Source: Nonomuraea sp. NBC_00507 (GTDB lineage Bacteria > Actinomycetota > Actinomycetes > Streptosporangiales > Streptosporangiaceae). Taken from it: DNA of 64,000 nt. Under the pieces are notes generated by a model, which searched no databases, was not told the DNA's origin, and saw only the letters and a list, made by a program, of their open reading frames with translations. Shown here piece by piece: positions 54,127-62,810 of the stretch. Positions within the stretch are counted from its first letter, which is position 1, and every line of letters begins with the position of its first letter. Location of the stretch: contig NZ_CP107853.1 of the NCBI RefSeq assembly GCF_036013525.1, positions 10,044,001 through 10,108,000 on the forward strand, read 5' to 3'. Both the position numbers and the translations under genes were made by a program.

Positions 54127-54470
54127 CGCCACGCCCCACCGTCGCCCCCTCGACCCGCGGCCGCGTCCACACCACGCCCTTCGCCTTCTCCCCCGGGTCC
54201 AGCTCCACCAACGCCGCGGCGTTGAAGGTGACGAGGTGCTGCTGGTCTTGCCCCACCGCGGCCAGTGGTACTCCCTACTCCGCAACACGCTGCGTTATGG
54301 TCACGCGGCAAGGCCCTGCTTGAGAGCCGCGGCCATGCGGACGACGCGCTCTGCCTGGTGGCGGGCGGCGTTACGGGTCTGGTCGCCGATGGGATTGGTG
54401 CCCTGAGCGTCGATGTGCGAGGTGCCGCACGGGCTACCGTCCGCGAACTTGACCGGGTCGGTGTAGCCGG
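54127..54470. other. Degraded intergenic stretch
   Basis: No intact gene was seen. Minus-strand frames read VKFADGSPCGTSHIDAQG and TRNAARHQAERVVRMAAAL (54301-54483), and LVTFNAAALVELDPGEKAKG further left, with coding-like composition but stops or frameshifts between them. They look like pieces of lost genes in an accessory patch. Confidence 0.4.
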
Positions 54471-54926
54471 GTGAGACAACCATGGCTGGTCAACGCCCTC
54501 GCCTATGAGATCACTTTCGAGATGGGGACGAGCGGTGCCATCACCGCCGGGCAGGTGGAAGAGGCCAAGGAGCGGCTCATCCGGGAGCGCCCCATCCACC
54601 TGGACGCTCTCATGGCGCGACTGTACGAGCCCAGGGTGGAACGGGTGATCCGGGCGATCATGGCGGGAACGTTGCCGGGCACGGACGCTTCCTTCGACGA
54701 TGACGTCTCCTACGTTCATGATCTGGGTCTCATCCGGGGAACCGGAGAATCGGAGATCGCCAACCCGATCTACCGAGAGGTCCTGCTGCGGCGCCGGCTC
54801 CTGGATGTCGACCTGCTACGCCACCAGGAAAAGCACGGACCTTTCACCGACGAGGAGCTTGCCGAGGCTCGCCTGAGGATCTCCGGAGCGGCAGATTTCG
54901 GCGACGCTCCGAGTGGGCCATGCTGA
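54471..54926 (+). pseudogene. Truncated ATPase copy with a foreign tail
   Basis: Up to about 54792 the frame (QPWLVNALAYEI, AKERLIRERPIHLDALMARL, YVHDLGLIRGTG, NPIYREVLLR) is a clear copy of residues about 255-360 of the ATPase encoded 600 bases downstream. The P-loop half is missing. After REVLLRR it switches to LRHQEKHGPFTDEELAEARL, which looks like the C-terminus of a ribbon-helix-helix antitoxin. It is probably a recombination product and not functional. Confidence 0.65.
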
Positions 54927-55090
54927 CATCCGACAACCTGATTGCGACATGTGTCACGTGAGGAGATCGATCGGCGGCGGTGTCGGCGAGTCGGCGGATC
55001 GGCCTCGCATCGGTCTCTCCCACTCTGCAATGCTCGCGCGACGCCCGAGATGGCCTTTCTCCGGCAGCCAGATAGGAGCAGTGGCAGACT

Positions 55091-56695
55091 GTGAGTATGC
55101 GGCCACCCCGAGCGAGGTACTTCAACACCACCGGCCCGTGCGGTCCCCAGCATCACTATATGCTGCCCCCCACACCACGGCTTCCCGAGGCGCGGGCGCT
55201 GATCGAGATGGACCGCTACTTCGTGTTGCATGCGCCCCGGCAGACCGGCAAGACGACCATCCTGGACACCCTGGCGTCCGAGCTAACCGCCGAGGGCGAC
55301 CTCGCCGCCCTGTCGTTCTCCTGCGAGCGTGCCAAGACGGCCGGCGACGACATCGCCGCCGCAGAGACGATTCTGCTGGACTCCCTTCGCGAGGCCGCCG
55401 ACCTGTCAGGATGGCCGGACGAACTGCTGCCGCCGGACCCCTGGCCACAGAACCCAGTGCGCACCCAGTTCGGTAAGGCGCTGAGCGCGTGGTGCCGCCG
55501 CTGCCCGCGCCGGGTCGTGCTGTTCCTCGACGAGATCGACGCCCTGCAAGGCGACAGCCTGATCAGCATCCTCAACCAGCTCCGCCACGGCCACAACGCG
55601 CGGCACAAGGGGCTTCCGTTTCCCGCCTCGGTGGTGCTGTGCGGGTTGCGCGACCTGCGCGACTACAAGGTCGCCTCGGGCGGCGACCCCGCACGGTTCA
55701 CCCCGGCCAGCCCGTTCAACATCCTCGCTGACTCACTGCGCCTGGGCGACTTCACCACCGACCAGATCGCCGAACTCTACGACCAGCACACCCAGGCGAC
55801 CGGCCAGGAGTTCACCAAGGACGCGGTGGACCGGGTCTTCGAGCTGACCCAGGGACAGCCGTGGCTGGTCAACGCCCTCGCCAACGAGGTCATCATGGAG
55901 ATGGAGGTGAGCGGCGCCATCACCACCGCCCAGGTGGACGAGGCCAAGGAGCGGCTGATCCGAGCGCGTGCCACCCATCTGGACGCCCTCGTGGCGCGGC
56001 TGTACGAACCACGGGTGGAACGGGTGATCGAACCGATCGTGGCGGGAACGTGGCCAGGCACGGACACTTCTTTCGACGATGACGTCTCCTACGTCCATGA
56101 CCTGGGCCTCATCCGGGGGACCAGAGATCTGGAGATCGCCAACCCGATCTACCGAGAGGTCTTGCTACGGGTCTTGGGCGATCGCACGGAGCGGTTCGTG
56201 AAGGCTAATCCGCACAGCTTCGTGCTCCCGGACGGCCGTTTCGACCTGCCGCGACTGCTGGAGGAGTTCGTCGTGTTCTGGCGCGAGCACGGCGAGGTGC
56301 TCATCCAGCAGGAGGGCTACCACGAGGCCGCCTGTCAGATCATCCTCATGGCCTTCCTGCACCGCCTGGTCAACGGCGGCGGCCAGCTCGACCGCGAGTA
56401 CGCCGCCGGCACCAAACGCCTGGACGTACTGGTTCGCTGGCCCTACACCGGCCCCGAAGGCGAACGACTGGTGCAACGCGAGGCCATGGAGCTGAAGGTC
56501 TGGCGGGCAGGCGAGAACGACCCGATGACCGACGGCCTCGCCCAGCTCGACCAATACTTGGACCGGCTCACCCTGGCCACTGGCGCACTGGTGATCTTCG
56601 ACCGGCGCCCCGAGGCCCCACCGTGGAAGGAGCGAGGCGGCTTCGAGCAGGCGACCACACCGTCCGGCCGCCAGGCCACCGTCCTGCGTGTGTGA
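55091..56695 (+). CDS. AAA-like ATPase with C-terminal PD-(D/E)XK-type domain
   Basis: This 534-residue protein has a P-loop APRQTGKTT (48-56) and Walker B RVVLFLDEIDAL (141-152). A winged-helix-like middle follows (GQPWLVNALANEV; LGLIRG). The C-terminal region has Asp445 (KRLDVLVRW) and Glu467-x-Lys469 (MELKVW), the spacing of a PD-(D/E)XK nuclease core, as in other predicted AAA/nuclease proteins. A truncated paralogue precedes it. The start is GTG at 55091 or ATG at 55097. Its role is unknown; mobile-element or defence functions are plausible. Confidence 0.82.
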   Translation: MSMRPPRARYFNTTGPCGPQHHYMLPPTPRLPEARALIEMDRYFVLHAPRQTGKTTILDTLASELTAEGDLAALSFSCERAKTAGDDIAAAETILLDSLREAADLSGWPDELLPPDPWPQNPVRTQFGKALSAWCRRCPRRVVLFLDEIDALQGDSLISILNQLRHGHNARHKGLPFPASVVLCGLRDLRDYKVASGGDPARFTPASPFNILADSLRLGDFTTDQIAELYDQHTQATGQEFTKDAVDRVFELTQGQPWLVNALANEVIMEMEVSGAITTAQVDEAKERLIRARATHLDALVARLYEPRVERVIEPIVAGTWPGTDTSFDDDVSYVHDLGLIRGTRDLEIANPIYREVLLRVLGDRTERFVKANPHSFVLPDGRFDLPRLLEEFVVFWREHGEVLIQQEGYHEAACQIILMAFLHRLVNGGGQLDREYAAGTKRLDVLVRWPYTGPEGERLVQREAMELKVWRAGENDPMTDGLAQLDQYLDRLTLATGALVIFDRRPEAPPWKERGGFEQATTPSGRQATVLRV

Positions 56696-57101
56696 GGGGT
56701 GTCCTGGGTCGGTGGACGTGCTGTCATGCAGCCCCGGATGGCCGACCTTCTGGTGCCGCCCTGTCCGTCCGAGCGCTGGCTGTATGTGGCCGAGGAAGTC
56801 GCGGACCCGCTACCTGTCCCTGTGCTCCGTGCGTTGCTGGACCGCCGGCTGGGTGACCTGCGGCCGGAGCCGTAGCACCGCGCTCGCGGCCGCCGAACGG
56901 CGATCTGGCCGTGACGGAGCAGACGCCGTGGAGGTTCGAGGACGGCTGGCTGGCCGGACAGCGACGGAGCCACCGCGCGCGCCATTCGGGCTGGCCACAG
57001 CGACGTGACTCGCTCACGCGCCCTCGGGTGACAGTGAAGGTCGCCGGGTTGCCGGGGGTCAGGCCGTAGACACCGCGCTGGTCCTCCGGGCATGGTGCGG
57101 C
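56696..57101. other. Stretch without a confident gene
   Basis: One plus-strand frame (56726-56875) could encode 49 residues starting MQPRMADLLVPPCPSERWLY, with coding-like third positions but no ribosome site and no known family. Nothing else is recognisable. The DNA probably carries decayed genes. Confidence 0.4.
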
Positions 57102-57278
57102 TCAAGCAAGAACGAATGCGGCGACCGCAACGTGTTTCGGGGTGAATGTAGTCGCCGGTGTCCGGGAGACGCCGTGAGGCGTGAAGATCGAGTGTGGTTG
57201 CTCGCCGACGTCGCGACCGGCGAGGAACTCGACTTGCTTCGCGGTGGAAGGCCCGTAGATGTAGAAAGTCGAGGCCAT
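57102..57278 (-). CDS. Possible 58-residue hypothetical protein
   Basis: The frame starts MASTFYIYGPSTAKQVEFLA and ends AVAAFVLA. Third positions are mostly G or C, and residue composition looks protein-like. It is divergent from the YciO-family gene with 40 bases between starts. No ribosome site or family is seen. It could be a remnant. Confidence 0.35.
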   Translation of the reverse strand: MASTFYIYGPSTAKQVEFLAGRDVGEQPHSIFTPHGVSRTPATTFTPKHVAVAAFVLA

Positions 57279-57318
57279 CGTGTCATGCGCTGGATTGTCT
57301 GCTTCTAAGCTCCCATGC

Positions 57319-57939
57319 ATGGCAAAGTACTTCGATGTACATCCGGACAACCCGCAACCTCGAATGATCCGTCAGGCGGTCGATCTCCTTCACACGGACG
57401 GGCTGATCGCGTACCCGACGGACTCGTGCTACGCGTTAGGGTGCAGGCTGGGCAACAAGGAGGGCATCGACCGGATCAGGGAGATCCGGCGTCTCGACGA
57501 CGACCATCACTTCACCTTGGTTTGTAAGGACTTTGCCCAGTTCGGCCAGTTCGTTCACGTGAACAATGCGCTCTTCCGCTCGCTCAAGGCGGCAACTCCC
57601 GGCGGCTACACGTTCATCCTGCCTGCGACGAAGGAGGTGCCGCGGCGGTTGCTGCATCCCAGGAAGAAGACGGTCGGTGTTCGGATACCCGATCACGTCG
57701 TCACGCAGGCGTTGCTGACCGAACTCGGCGAACCGCTGCTGTCCAGCACTCTGCTGCTGCCGGATGAGACCGAGCCGATGACGCAGGGCTGGGAGATCAA
57801 GGAAAGACTGGACCACGTCGTGGACGCTGTGATCGACTCCGGCGAGTGCGGTGACGAACCGACGACGGTCATCGACTTCTCGCAGAACGAGCCCCAGATC
57901 CTTCGCAGAGGCACCGGGGACCCATCCCTCTTCGAGTAG
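57319..57939 (+). CDS. yciO: YciO-family protein (Sua5/YciO/YrdC fold)
   Basis: This 206-residue protein matches the YciO branch closely: LIAYPTDSCYALGC, the RIREIRRLDDDHHFTLVCKD segment, PGGYTFILPATKEVPRRLL, KTVGVRIP and TTVIDFS. The fold binds dsRNA-like or tRNA ligands and, in TsaC/Sua5, makes threonylcarbamoyl-AMP. YciO's role is less clear, and this is unlikely to be the essential Sua5. No ribosome site precedes the ATG. A TAAGCT element eight bases upstream suggests a leaderless mRNA. Confidence 0.85.
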   Translation: MAKYFDVHPDNPQPRMIRQAVDLLHTDGLIAYPTDSCYALGCRLGNKEGIDRIREIRRLDDDHHFTLVCKDFAQFGQFVHVNNALFRSLKAATPGGYTFILPATKEVPRRLLHPRKKTVGVRIPDHVVTQALLTELGEPLLSSTLLLPDETEPMTQGWEIKERLDHVVDAVIDSGECGDEPTTVIDFSQNEPQILRRGTGDPSLFE

Positions 57940-58162
57940 GTGATGCCCTTCGCGCAGCGCAGCACCATGTCGATCGGCATCTTCGGCTGGGCCGAGGCCG
58001 AATCGCGGGACGTCCTGACCGGCCCCGATGCAATGACCGAGCTCGCGACGAGGCCGGCGACCTGAATCCATGGCCGATGCTTTTCCGGTTCGCGGAGTTG
58101 CCACACGTAGCGACGCACGATCTGCCTGCCCATTCGGATGGGAGGCGCACAATCCCCAACGA

Positions 58163-59470
58163 TCAACGCTGGGTGTAGATCACACCCACCTTGTCCAGTT
58201 CGGCGCCGGAACGGCCGTGGAATCCGGCGATCTGCCAGCCCGCCGGAGCGGCAAAGGTGGTGCAGTCGGAGGTGGTGGATCCGCCCGCGAGCGTCCGGCC
58301 GAGGTTGGTGGTGAAGCGCGCATAGAAGATGCGCGTGTGCTCGTTCCGGACACCACGGCACAGATACAGCGACGAGGCATACTCGTCCGCGCCCAGTGCC
58401 AGTGTCCTGGCTGTGCCACCGGTGCCGCCATGCGCCAGCGTGGTGCCGTCTTGCAGGGTCAGCCCGATCCGGTCGACGCGAGAGCCGGCCTGGAGCGACA
58501 ACACGATCGCACGGGCGCGTGCGGGCACCACGTCGGTGAAATAGGTCCCGTGGGGGCCGCCGAACTGCTCGCTGAGCTGGAACGAGGGGTTGAGCGACCA
58601 GGAGAACGACGCGCTGATCGGGTAGTGGTCGGACAACATGGCACCCGCCGCGTCGCGGAAGGCGGCATTGTCGTTGTTGTAGCCGGTGGCGGTCAGCGTG
58701 ACGTAGGAGCCGCTGCGATAGAGGATCTTGTCGACCACCTCACACGCGTTGGTCACCGCCGCATCGTCACAGACCAGCGCGGGTGATCCCGCCTCCGGCG
58801 GGGTGCCGCCACGCACGTGCTGCACCCACACGTCGGTAAGGCCGTTCTGCGCGAGCAGGTCACGGATGTTGTCGCCAGTGCGGGTGTAGCGCGTGTTGGT
58901 GTCGCCGTAGACGATCACCGGGTGCCCCGCCGAGTGCGACTGGATGAACGCCGACAGCTGCAGCAGGTTCGCCCGCCGCGCAGCCAGGTCGCCGCTCTCG
59001 CTCCCGGCGTCGGCGTGCAGGTTGTACAGGTGCGCGTAGACGCCCGCGGCCAGCCGTACCCGCATGAACGTGAACCCCTTCGGGGTCAGGCAGTCGCCCG
59101 AGCCGATCGAGCACGTGCTCCAGGCGACGCGCTCGAAGTCATCAGCGTCATACGGTCGGCCGGACAGCGTGTTGAGGCCACTGCCGAATGGGACGCCGCC
59201 GCTGGTCGGGGTCCGGTACGGATGGTTGTCGGCGGCGTAGAGCGCGGCGTGGTAATTGAAGTCCTCCTGGACATGCACGATGTCGTACGGCGCCAGGCGC
59301 GCCCCGATGATCGGCGTGTTGGTGGCCGGGTCGCCGCCGGAGATGACGTCGGGCAACCCGGCGATGTTGTAGCTCAGCAGGGAGAACGTGCCGGAGGCGG
59401 CGTGCGCGGGCAGCGGCGCCCAGATCGCGACCAGCAGGACGAACAGCGGGAGTAAGCGCACAATCCTCAT
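58163..59470 (-). CDS. Secreted EEP-family phosphodiesterase with jacalin-like lectin domain
   Basis: This 435-residue protein has a Sec signal (MRIVRLLPLFVLLVAIWAPL, cleavage after PAHA). The endonuclease/exonuclease/phosphatase domain (about 27-298) has SYNIAGLP, HVQEDFNYH, VYGDTNTRY and LSDHYPIS, the metal and catalytic residues of the family. The C-terminal part (about 305-435) resembles a jacalin lectin (FGGPHGTYF, IAGFHGRSGAELDKVGV). Candidates include a sphingomyelinase-type enzyme or extracellular nuclease targeted to a glycan. Confidence 0.85.
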   Translation of the reverse strand: MRIVRLLPLFVLLVAIWAPLPAHAASGTFSLLSYNIAGLPDVISGGDPATNTPIIGARLAPYDIVHVQEDFNYHAALYAADNHPYRTPTSGGVPFGSGLNTLSGRPYDADDFERVAWSTCSIGSGDCLTPKGFTFMRVRLAAGVYAHLYNLHADAGSESGDLAARRANLLQLSAFIQSHSAGHPVIVYGDTNTRYTRTGDNIRDLLAQNGLTDVWVQHVRGGTPPEAGSPALVCDDAAVTNACEVVDKILYRSGSYVTLTATGYNNDNAAFRDAAGAMLSDHYPISASFSWSLNPSFQLSEQFGGPHGTYFTDVVPARARAIVLSLQAGSRVDRIGLTLQDGTTLAHGGTGGTARTLALGADEYASSLYLCRGVRNEHTRIFYARFTTNLGRTLAGGSTTSDCTTFAAPAGWQIAGFHGRSGAELDKVGVIYTQR

Positions 59471-59579
59471 GGCCGCGACGGTAGAGAGCGAAAGTTACGC
59501 GTGTACATAGCAGCGTTCATGAGGAATTCTCGTCTCTGCGGTTGTTCCCTTGCCCGGCGATCCCGGAGAAAGAGGACCT

Positions 59580-61181
59580 GTGAACGTAAACAAGGATCGG
59601 CGAGCGCTCCTCGCCGGAGCGGGCCTGGTGGGCGCGGGCGCGGTGCTCGCCGGCCCGGCAGCGGCCCGGGCTGACTCTCCCAGGCGCCCTGAGCGCCGGC
59701 GCGGCTATCTGTGGCTGGCCGGTGACCACCACCTGCACTCCCAGTACAGCAACGACGCCATGTACCCGATCGCCGCGCAGGCCGAGCGCGCGGTGGCAGG
59801 CGCTCTGGACTGGATCGTCATCACCGACCACGGCAACGTGCCCTTCGCCACCCACAGCGTCAACCCGCTGGTGGCCGACATCCGCGCGGCCAGGGAGCAG
59901 CACCGCGACAACCTGCTGATCTTCACCGGGCTGGAGTGGAACATTCCGGCCGGCGAGCACACGACGCTGATGCTCGCCCCCGGCCGCAACGAAGCTGCCT
60001 TCCTGCAGGAGTTCGTCTCCAAACACGACGCCAGGGTGAACGGCACCAGGGACGGCACACCCGCCAACGAGGAGCTGGCCGTCAAGGCCATCCAGTTCCT
60101 GCGCGAGGCCGTGCGGCGCGGCCGGATCGACGACGCACTGGTGCTGCCCAACCACCCCGCGCGGCTGGGCATCAACTCCCCCGCCGAGACCCGGGCCTGG
60201 CGGGACACCGCACCCGAGATCGTGATCGGCATGGAGGGCGCGCCCGGCCACCAGGCCGCCGGACTGCCCGCGCCCGCCATGGCCAGGGGCCGCGGCCTGT
60301 ACGACTCCAACCCCGGCACCTGGTCCTTCCCCGGCTACCCCGCCGAGGCCTACCGGACCTGGGGCGGCTTCGACTGGATGACCGCCGCCGTCGGCGGGCT
60401 GTGGGACAGCATGCTGGCCGAGGGCCTGCCGTGGTGGATCACCACCACCTCCGACGGCCACCAGGGCTGCGGCGACTGGGTGAAAAACCCGGTCGACCCG
60501 CTCAACCAGACCGGCTACGACTCCATCCCCTACAACGACCGGGGTGACACCTTCACCTCGACCGGCCGCTTCCCCGACCCGGTCAACGCCGGCCGGCCGA
60601 TCACCGAATACAGCTCCCTGCCCCCCGGCGCCTACAACAAGACCTGGGTCGGCGCCACCGGCTTCGGCTACCGCCAGGTCATCGAGGCCATGCGCGCGGG
60701 CCGCATGTGGGTATGCTTCGGCGACCTCATCGCCGGGCTCGACCTGCGGCTGGGCCACACCTCGATGGGCGGGACCGAGCGGGTACGGCGTGGCGAGAAG
60801 GTCAAGGTGACGGTCACCGTCGACCTGGCCGACCGGCCCAACGCCACCGGCCTGATGCCCCGCACGGCCCGCGTGGACCTGATCCTCGGCACCGTCACCG
60901 GCCCCGCCGCCGACCGCAGCACCTTCCGCGCCCCCGACACCCGCGTGGTCAGGTCCTGGGACGTCTCCGGTCGCACCGGCACGGTCACGCTGGAGCACGA
61001 GGTCACCGCCGAGACCTCGTTCTATGTGCGGGTGCGCGGCACCGACGGCAAGCGCAGCGCCCCGGGCTACTTCGGCGCCGACGTCGACCCGGCCGGGCCC
61101 GCCATCGACGTGCCCGGCCAGGCCAACCCGTGGGAAGACCTCTGGTTCTACTCCAACCCGGTCTTCGCGGCGGTGCGGTAA
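59580..61181 (+). CDS. Tat-exported PHP-domain metallohydrolase
   Basis: This 533-residue protein starts with a Tat-like signal (NVNKDRRALLAGAGLVGAGA). The PHP-type metal site is visible as DHHLHSQYS (49-57), ITDHGN (81-86), LVLPNHPAR and a later TTTSDGHQG. The C-terminal 150 residues are beta-rich (VKVTVTVDLADRP; TSFYVRVRGTDG). The GTG at 59580 follows AGAGGA at five bases. Secreted PHP proteins probably act as phosphoesterases. The substrate is unknown. It diverges from the EEP/jacalin gene. Confidence 0.85.
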   Translation: MNVNKDRRALLAGAGLVGAGAVLAGPAAARADSPRRPERRRGYLWLAGDHHLHSQYSNDAMYPIAAQAERAVAGALDWIVITDHGNVPFATHSVNPLVADIRAAREQHRDNLLIFTGLEWNIPAGEHTTLMLAPGRNEAAFLQEFVSKHDARVNGTRDGTPANEELAVKAIQFLREAVRRGRIDDALVLPNHPARLGINSPAETRAWRDTAPEIVIGMEGAPGHQAAGLPAPAMARGRGLYDSNPGTWSFPGYPAEAYRTWGGFDWMTAAVGGLWDSMLAEGLPWWITTTSDGHQGCGDWVKNPVDPLNQTGYDSIPYNDRGDTFTSTGRFPDPVNAGRPITEYSSLPPGAYNKTWVGATGFGYRQVIEAMRAGRMWVCFGDLIAGLDLRLGHTSMGGTERVRRGEKVKVTVTVDLADRPNATGLMPRTARVDLILGTVTGPAADRSTFRAPDTRVVRSWDVSGRTGTVTLEHEVTAETSFYVRVRGTDGKRSAPGYFGADVDPAGPAIDVPGQANPWEDLWFYSNPVFAAVR

Positions 61182-61399
61182 CGCCCGGGCGAACCCACGG
61201 CGCGGTGGCAGCCGGGGCCTGCCTCGAAGGACGTGCCATCGGGCAGGGTGACCGTCGCCGTGGTGCCGGGCGGGACGGGCAGCAGGTACGGCGTGGCGGC
61301 CCCGAGCTCATCCCGATGGCGAGGAAGCCATCGCTGCGACGTCCATGATCTGCTGGTGCCGCGCGTTCTCCAGCACCGCGATCCGCCTGCTGGCCGCGA

Positions 61400-62662
61400 T
61401 CATTCAGCCGAGCTTCTCCTCGGCACGTGCTCGACACTGTCCTCGACATCACCGGCTGGCTCATCTTGCTTTGTGCAGGGGCGAATCGCGTGGCGGACGG
61501 CAAGGTAAACCGCACGCACGGCGAGAATGCGCTCGATCCTGTCAATGATTGGCGCGAAGAACTGCCGCCGGTGGTCGGCGCTGGTCATCGAGGTGACGGC
61601 GAAGTACATGGTGCCGAACCCGGCGAACAGTGTGCCGATGCGCAGCAGCGCCACCGGCACCATGGGAAGCAGGACCGAGGGCGCCGGTTCGGCGCCGATC
61701 CACTGCTCGGCCGTCTCGGGCGTGACCACGAGCAGGCCTAGGACGAGGAAGAACGCGAACAGTGCCACGCCGACCACGGCTGCCTGCACCAGTTGGCGGA
61801 CGGCGAGCATCAGCAGCAGGTTGCGAATCTCGCGCCCGCCCAGCGGCACCGCACGCAGGGGGGTACCTGAGGTCAGGTCCTCGATCGGCACCTCCGCCAG
61901 AGGCGTACCCTGACACGCCGCTGCCAGCCGGCGCGGGCTGAGATCCTGCTCGACCCGGCCGATCTCCTCGCGCAGGCGGGTGGCCGCCGCCAGCACGGTG
62001 ACCACGGCGAACAGGGCGACGACCAGCGCCACCCGCCACCAGGACAGCCGGTTCATCGCCTGCCACAACTCGCCAGTGAAGAAAAGGAAGAGCGTCACGA
62101 ACAGCAACGGCGGCAGTGCCCGGCCCACCAGATGCAGGCTGTTACGCAGGTCGGAAAATGTGCGCCGGACCGCCCGGCGCAGCAGCGCGCCCAGGCCGTA
62201 CGTCGTTGCCAGCAGCGTCGCCACGAACACGGCGGCGAAGAAGATGACGAACCCCAGCAGCCCGACCACCTGGCTCGCCGGCGGCGTGACAGTTCCGTCG
62301 ACGACGAGCTGCAACAGCGGTACGGCCACCGGCATCGCCGCGTATCCGGCGAGGATCGCGATGGTTCCCGCGCGGGAGAAGCGGAGCGACCGCTGGACGA
62401 ACGCGCTCGTCGTCGCCCATACGATCACCGTCACCACGATCACCCCGCCGAGTAGTGCCCAGAGTCCCGACCCGGCCGTCCTGAACGGCACCAGCCAAAC
62501 CAGGCTGGCGAGCGCCACGAACGCCAGCGCCGGAAGCATCCGGGGGAGCACGTGCGTGACGAAGCCGTACCCCTCGATCATCGTGGGCGCACCACGGCGC
62601 ACGAACCACCGTTCGGTCTGGCGCACCAGGGCGGGAGAGACGGGGGACTGCACGGATCGCAT
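61400..62662 (-). CDS. Multi-pass membrane protein of unknown function
   Basis: This 420-residue protein has about nine or ten hydrophobic segments (VLPRMLPALAFVALASLVWL; LLGGVIVVTVIVWATTSAF; VALFAFFLVLGLLVV) and a basic C-terminus. A soluble loop near 235-275 separates two membrane halves. No transporter signature or catalytic motif was recognised. AGGGAAGG precedes the ATG. Confidence 0.7.
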   Translation of the reverse strand: MRSVQSPVSPALVRQTERWFVRRGAPTMIEGYGFVTHVLPRMLPALAFVALASLVWLVPFRTAGSGLWALLGGVIVVTVIVWATTSAFVQRSLRFSRAGTIAILAGYAAMPVAVPLLQLVVDGTVTPPASQVVGLLGFVIFFAAVFVATLLATTYGLGALLRRAVRRTFSDLRNSLHLVGRALPPLLFVTLFLFFTGELWQAMNRLSWWRVALVVALFAVVTVLAAATRLREEIGRVEQDLSPRRLAAACQGTPLAEVPIEDLTSGTPLRAVPLGGREIRNLLLMLAVRQLVQAAVVGVALFAFFLVLGLLVVTPETAEQWIGAEPAPSVLLPMVPVALLRIGTLFAGFGTMYFAVTSMTSADHRRQFFAPIIDRIERILAVRAVYLAVRHAIRPCTKQDEPAGDVEDSVEHVPRRSSAE

Positions 62663-62810
62663 CCTTCCCTAGCAAGTCGCGGCAAGGCGAGAGCCGACTT
62701 CGCGCTTCTGCATGCTCGGTCCGGTCGCCGCCAGGTCCGAGGCAGCTTACGTCCGGTCGAGGCAGGGACGAATGCCCACGTCGAAACCGAGGACCCCATG
62801 CGCCACGCCG

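Noticed and set aside
54301..54483. Minus-strand 60-codon frame starting MVVSPGYTDPVKFADG
   Set aside because: Protein-like composition but no ribosome site, no family, and broken continuation on either side. Treated as part of the degraded stretch.
54793..54926. A functional toxin-antitoxin system suggested by the antitoxin-like tail
   Set aside because: Only a C-terminal tail resembling an antitoxin is present, fused to ATPase debris. No toxin gene follows.
57943..58065. Plus-strand 40-codon frame after the YciO-family gene (MPFAQRSTMSIGIFGWAEAE)
   Set aside because: It starts right after the yciO stop but has no ribosome site or recognisable family, and both strands look equally coding-like here.
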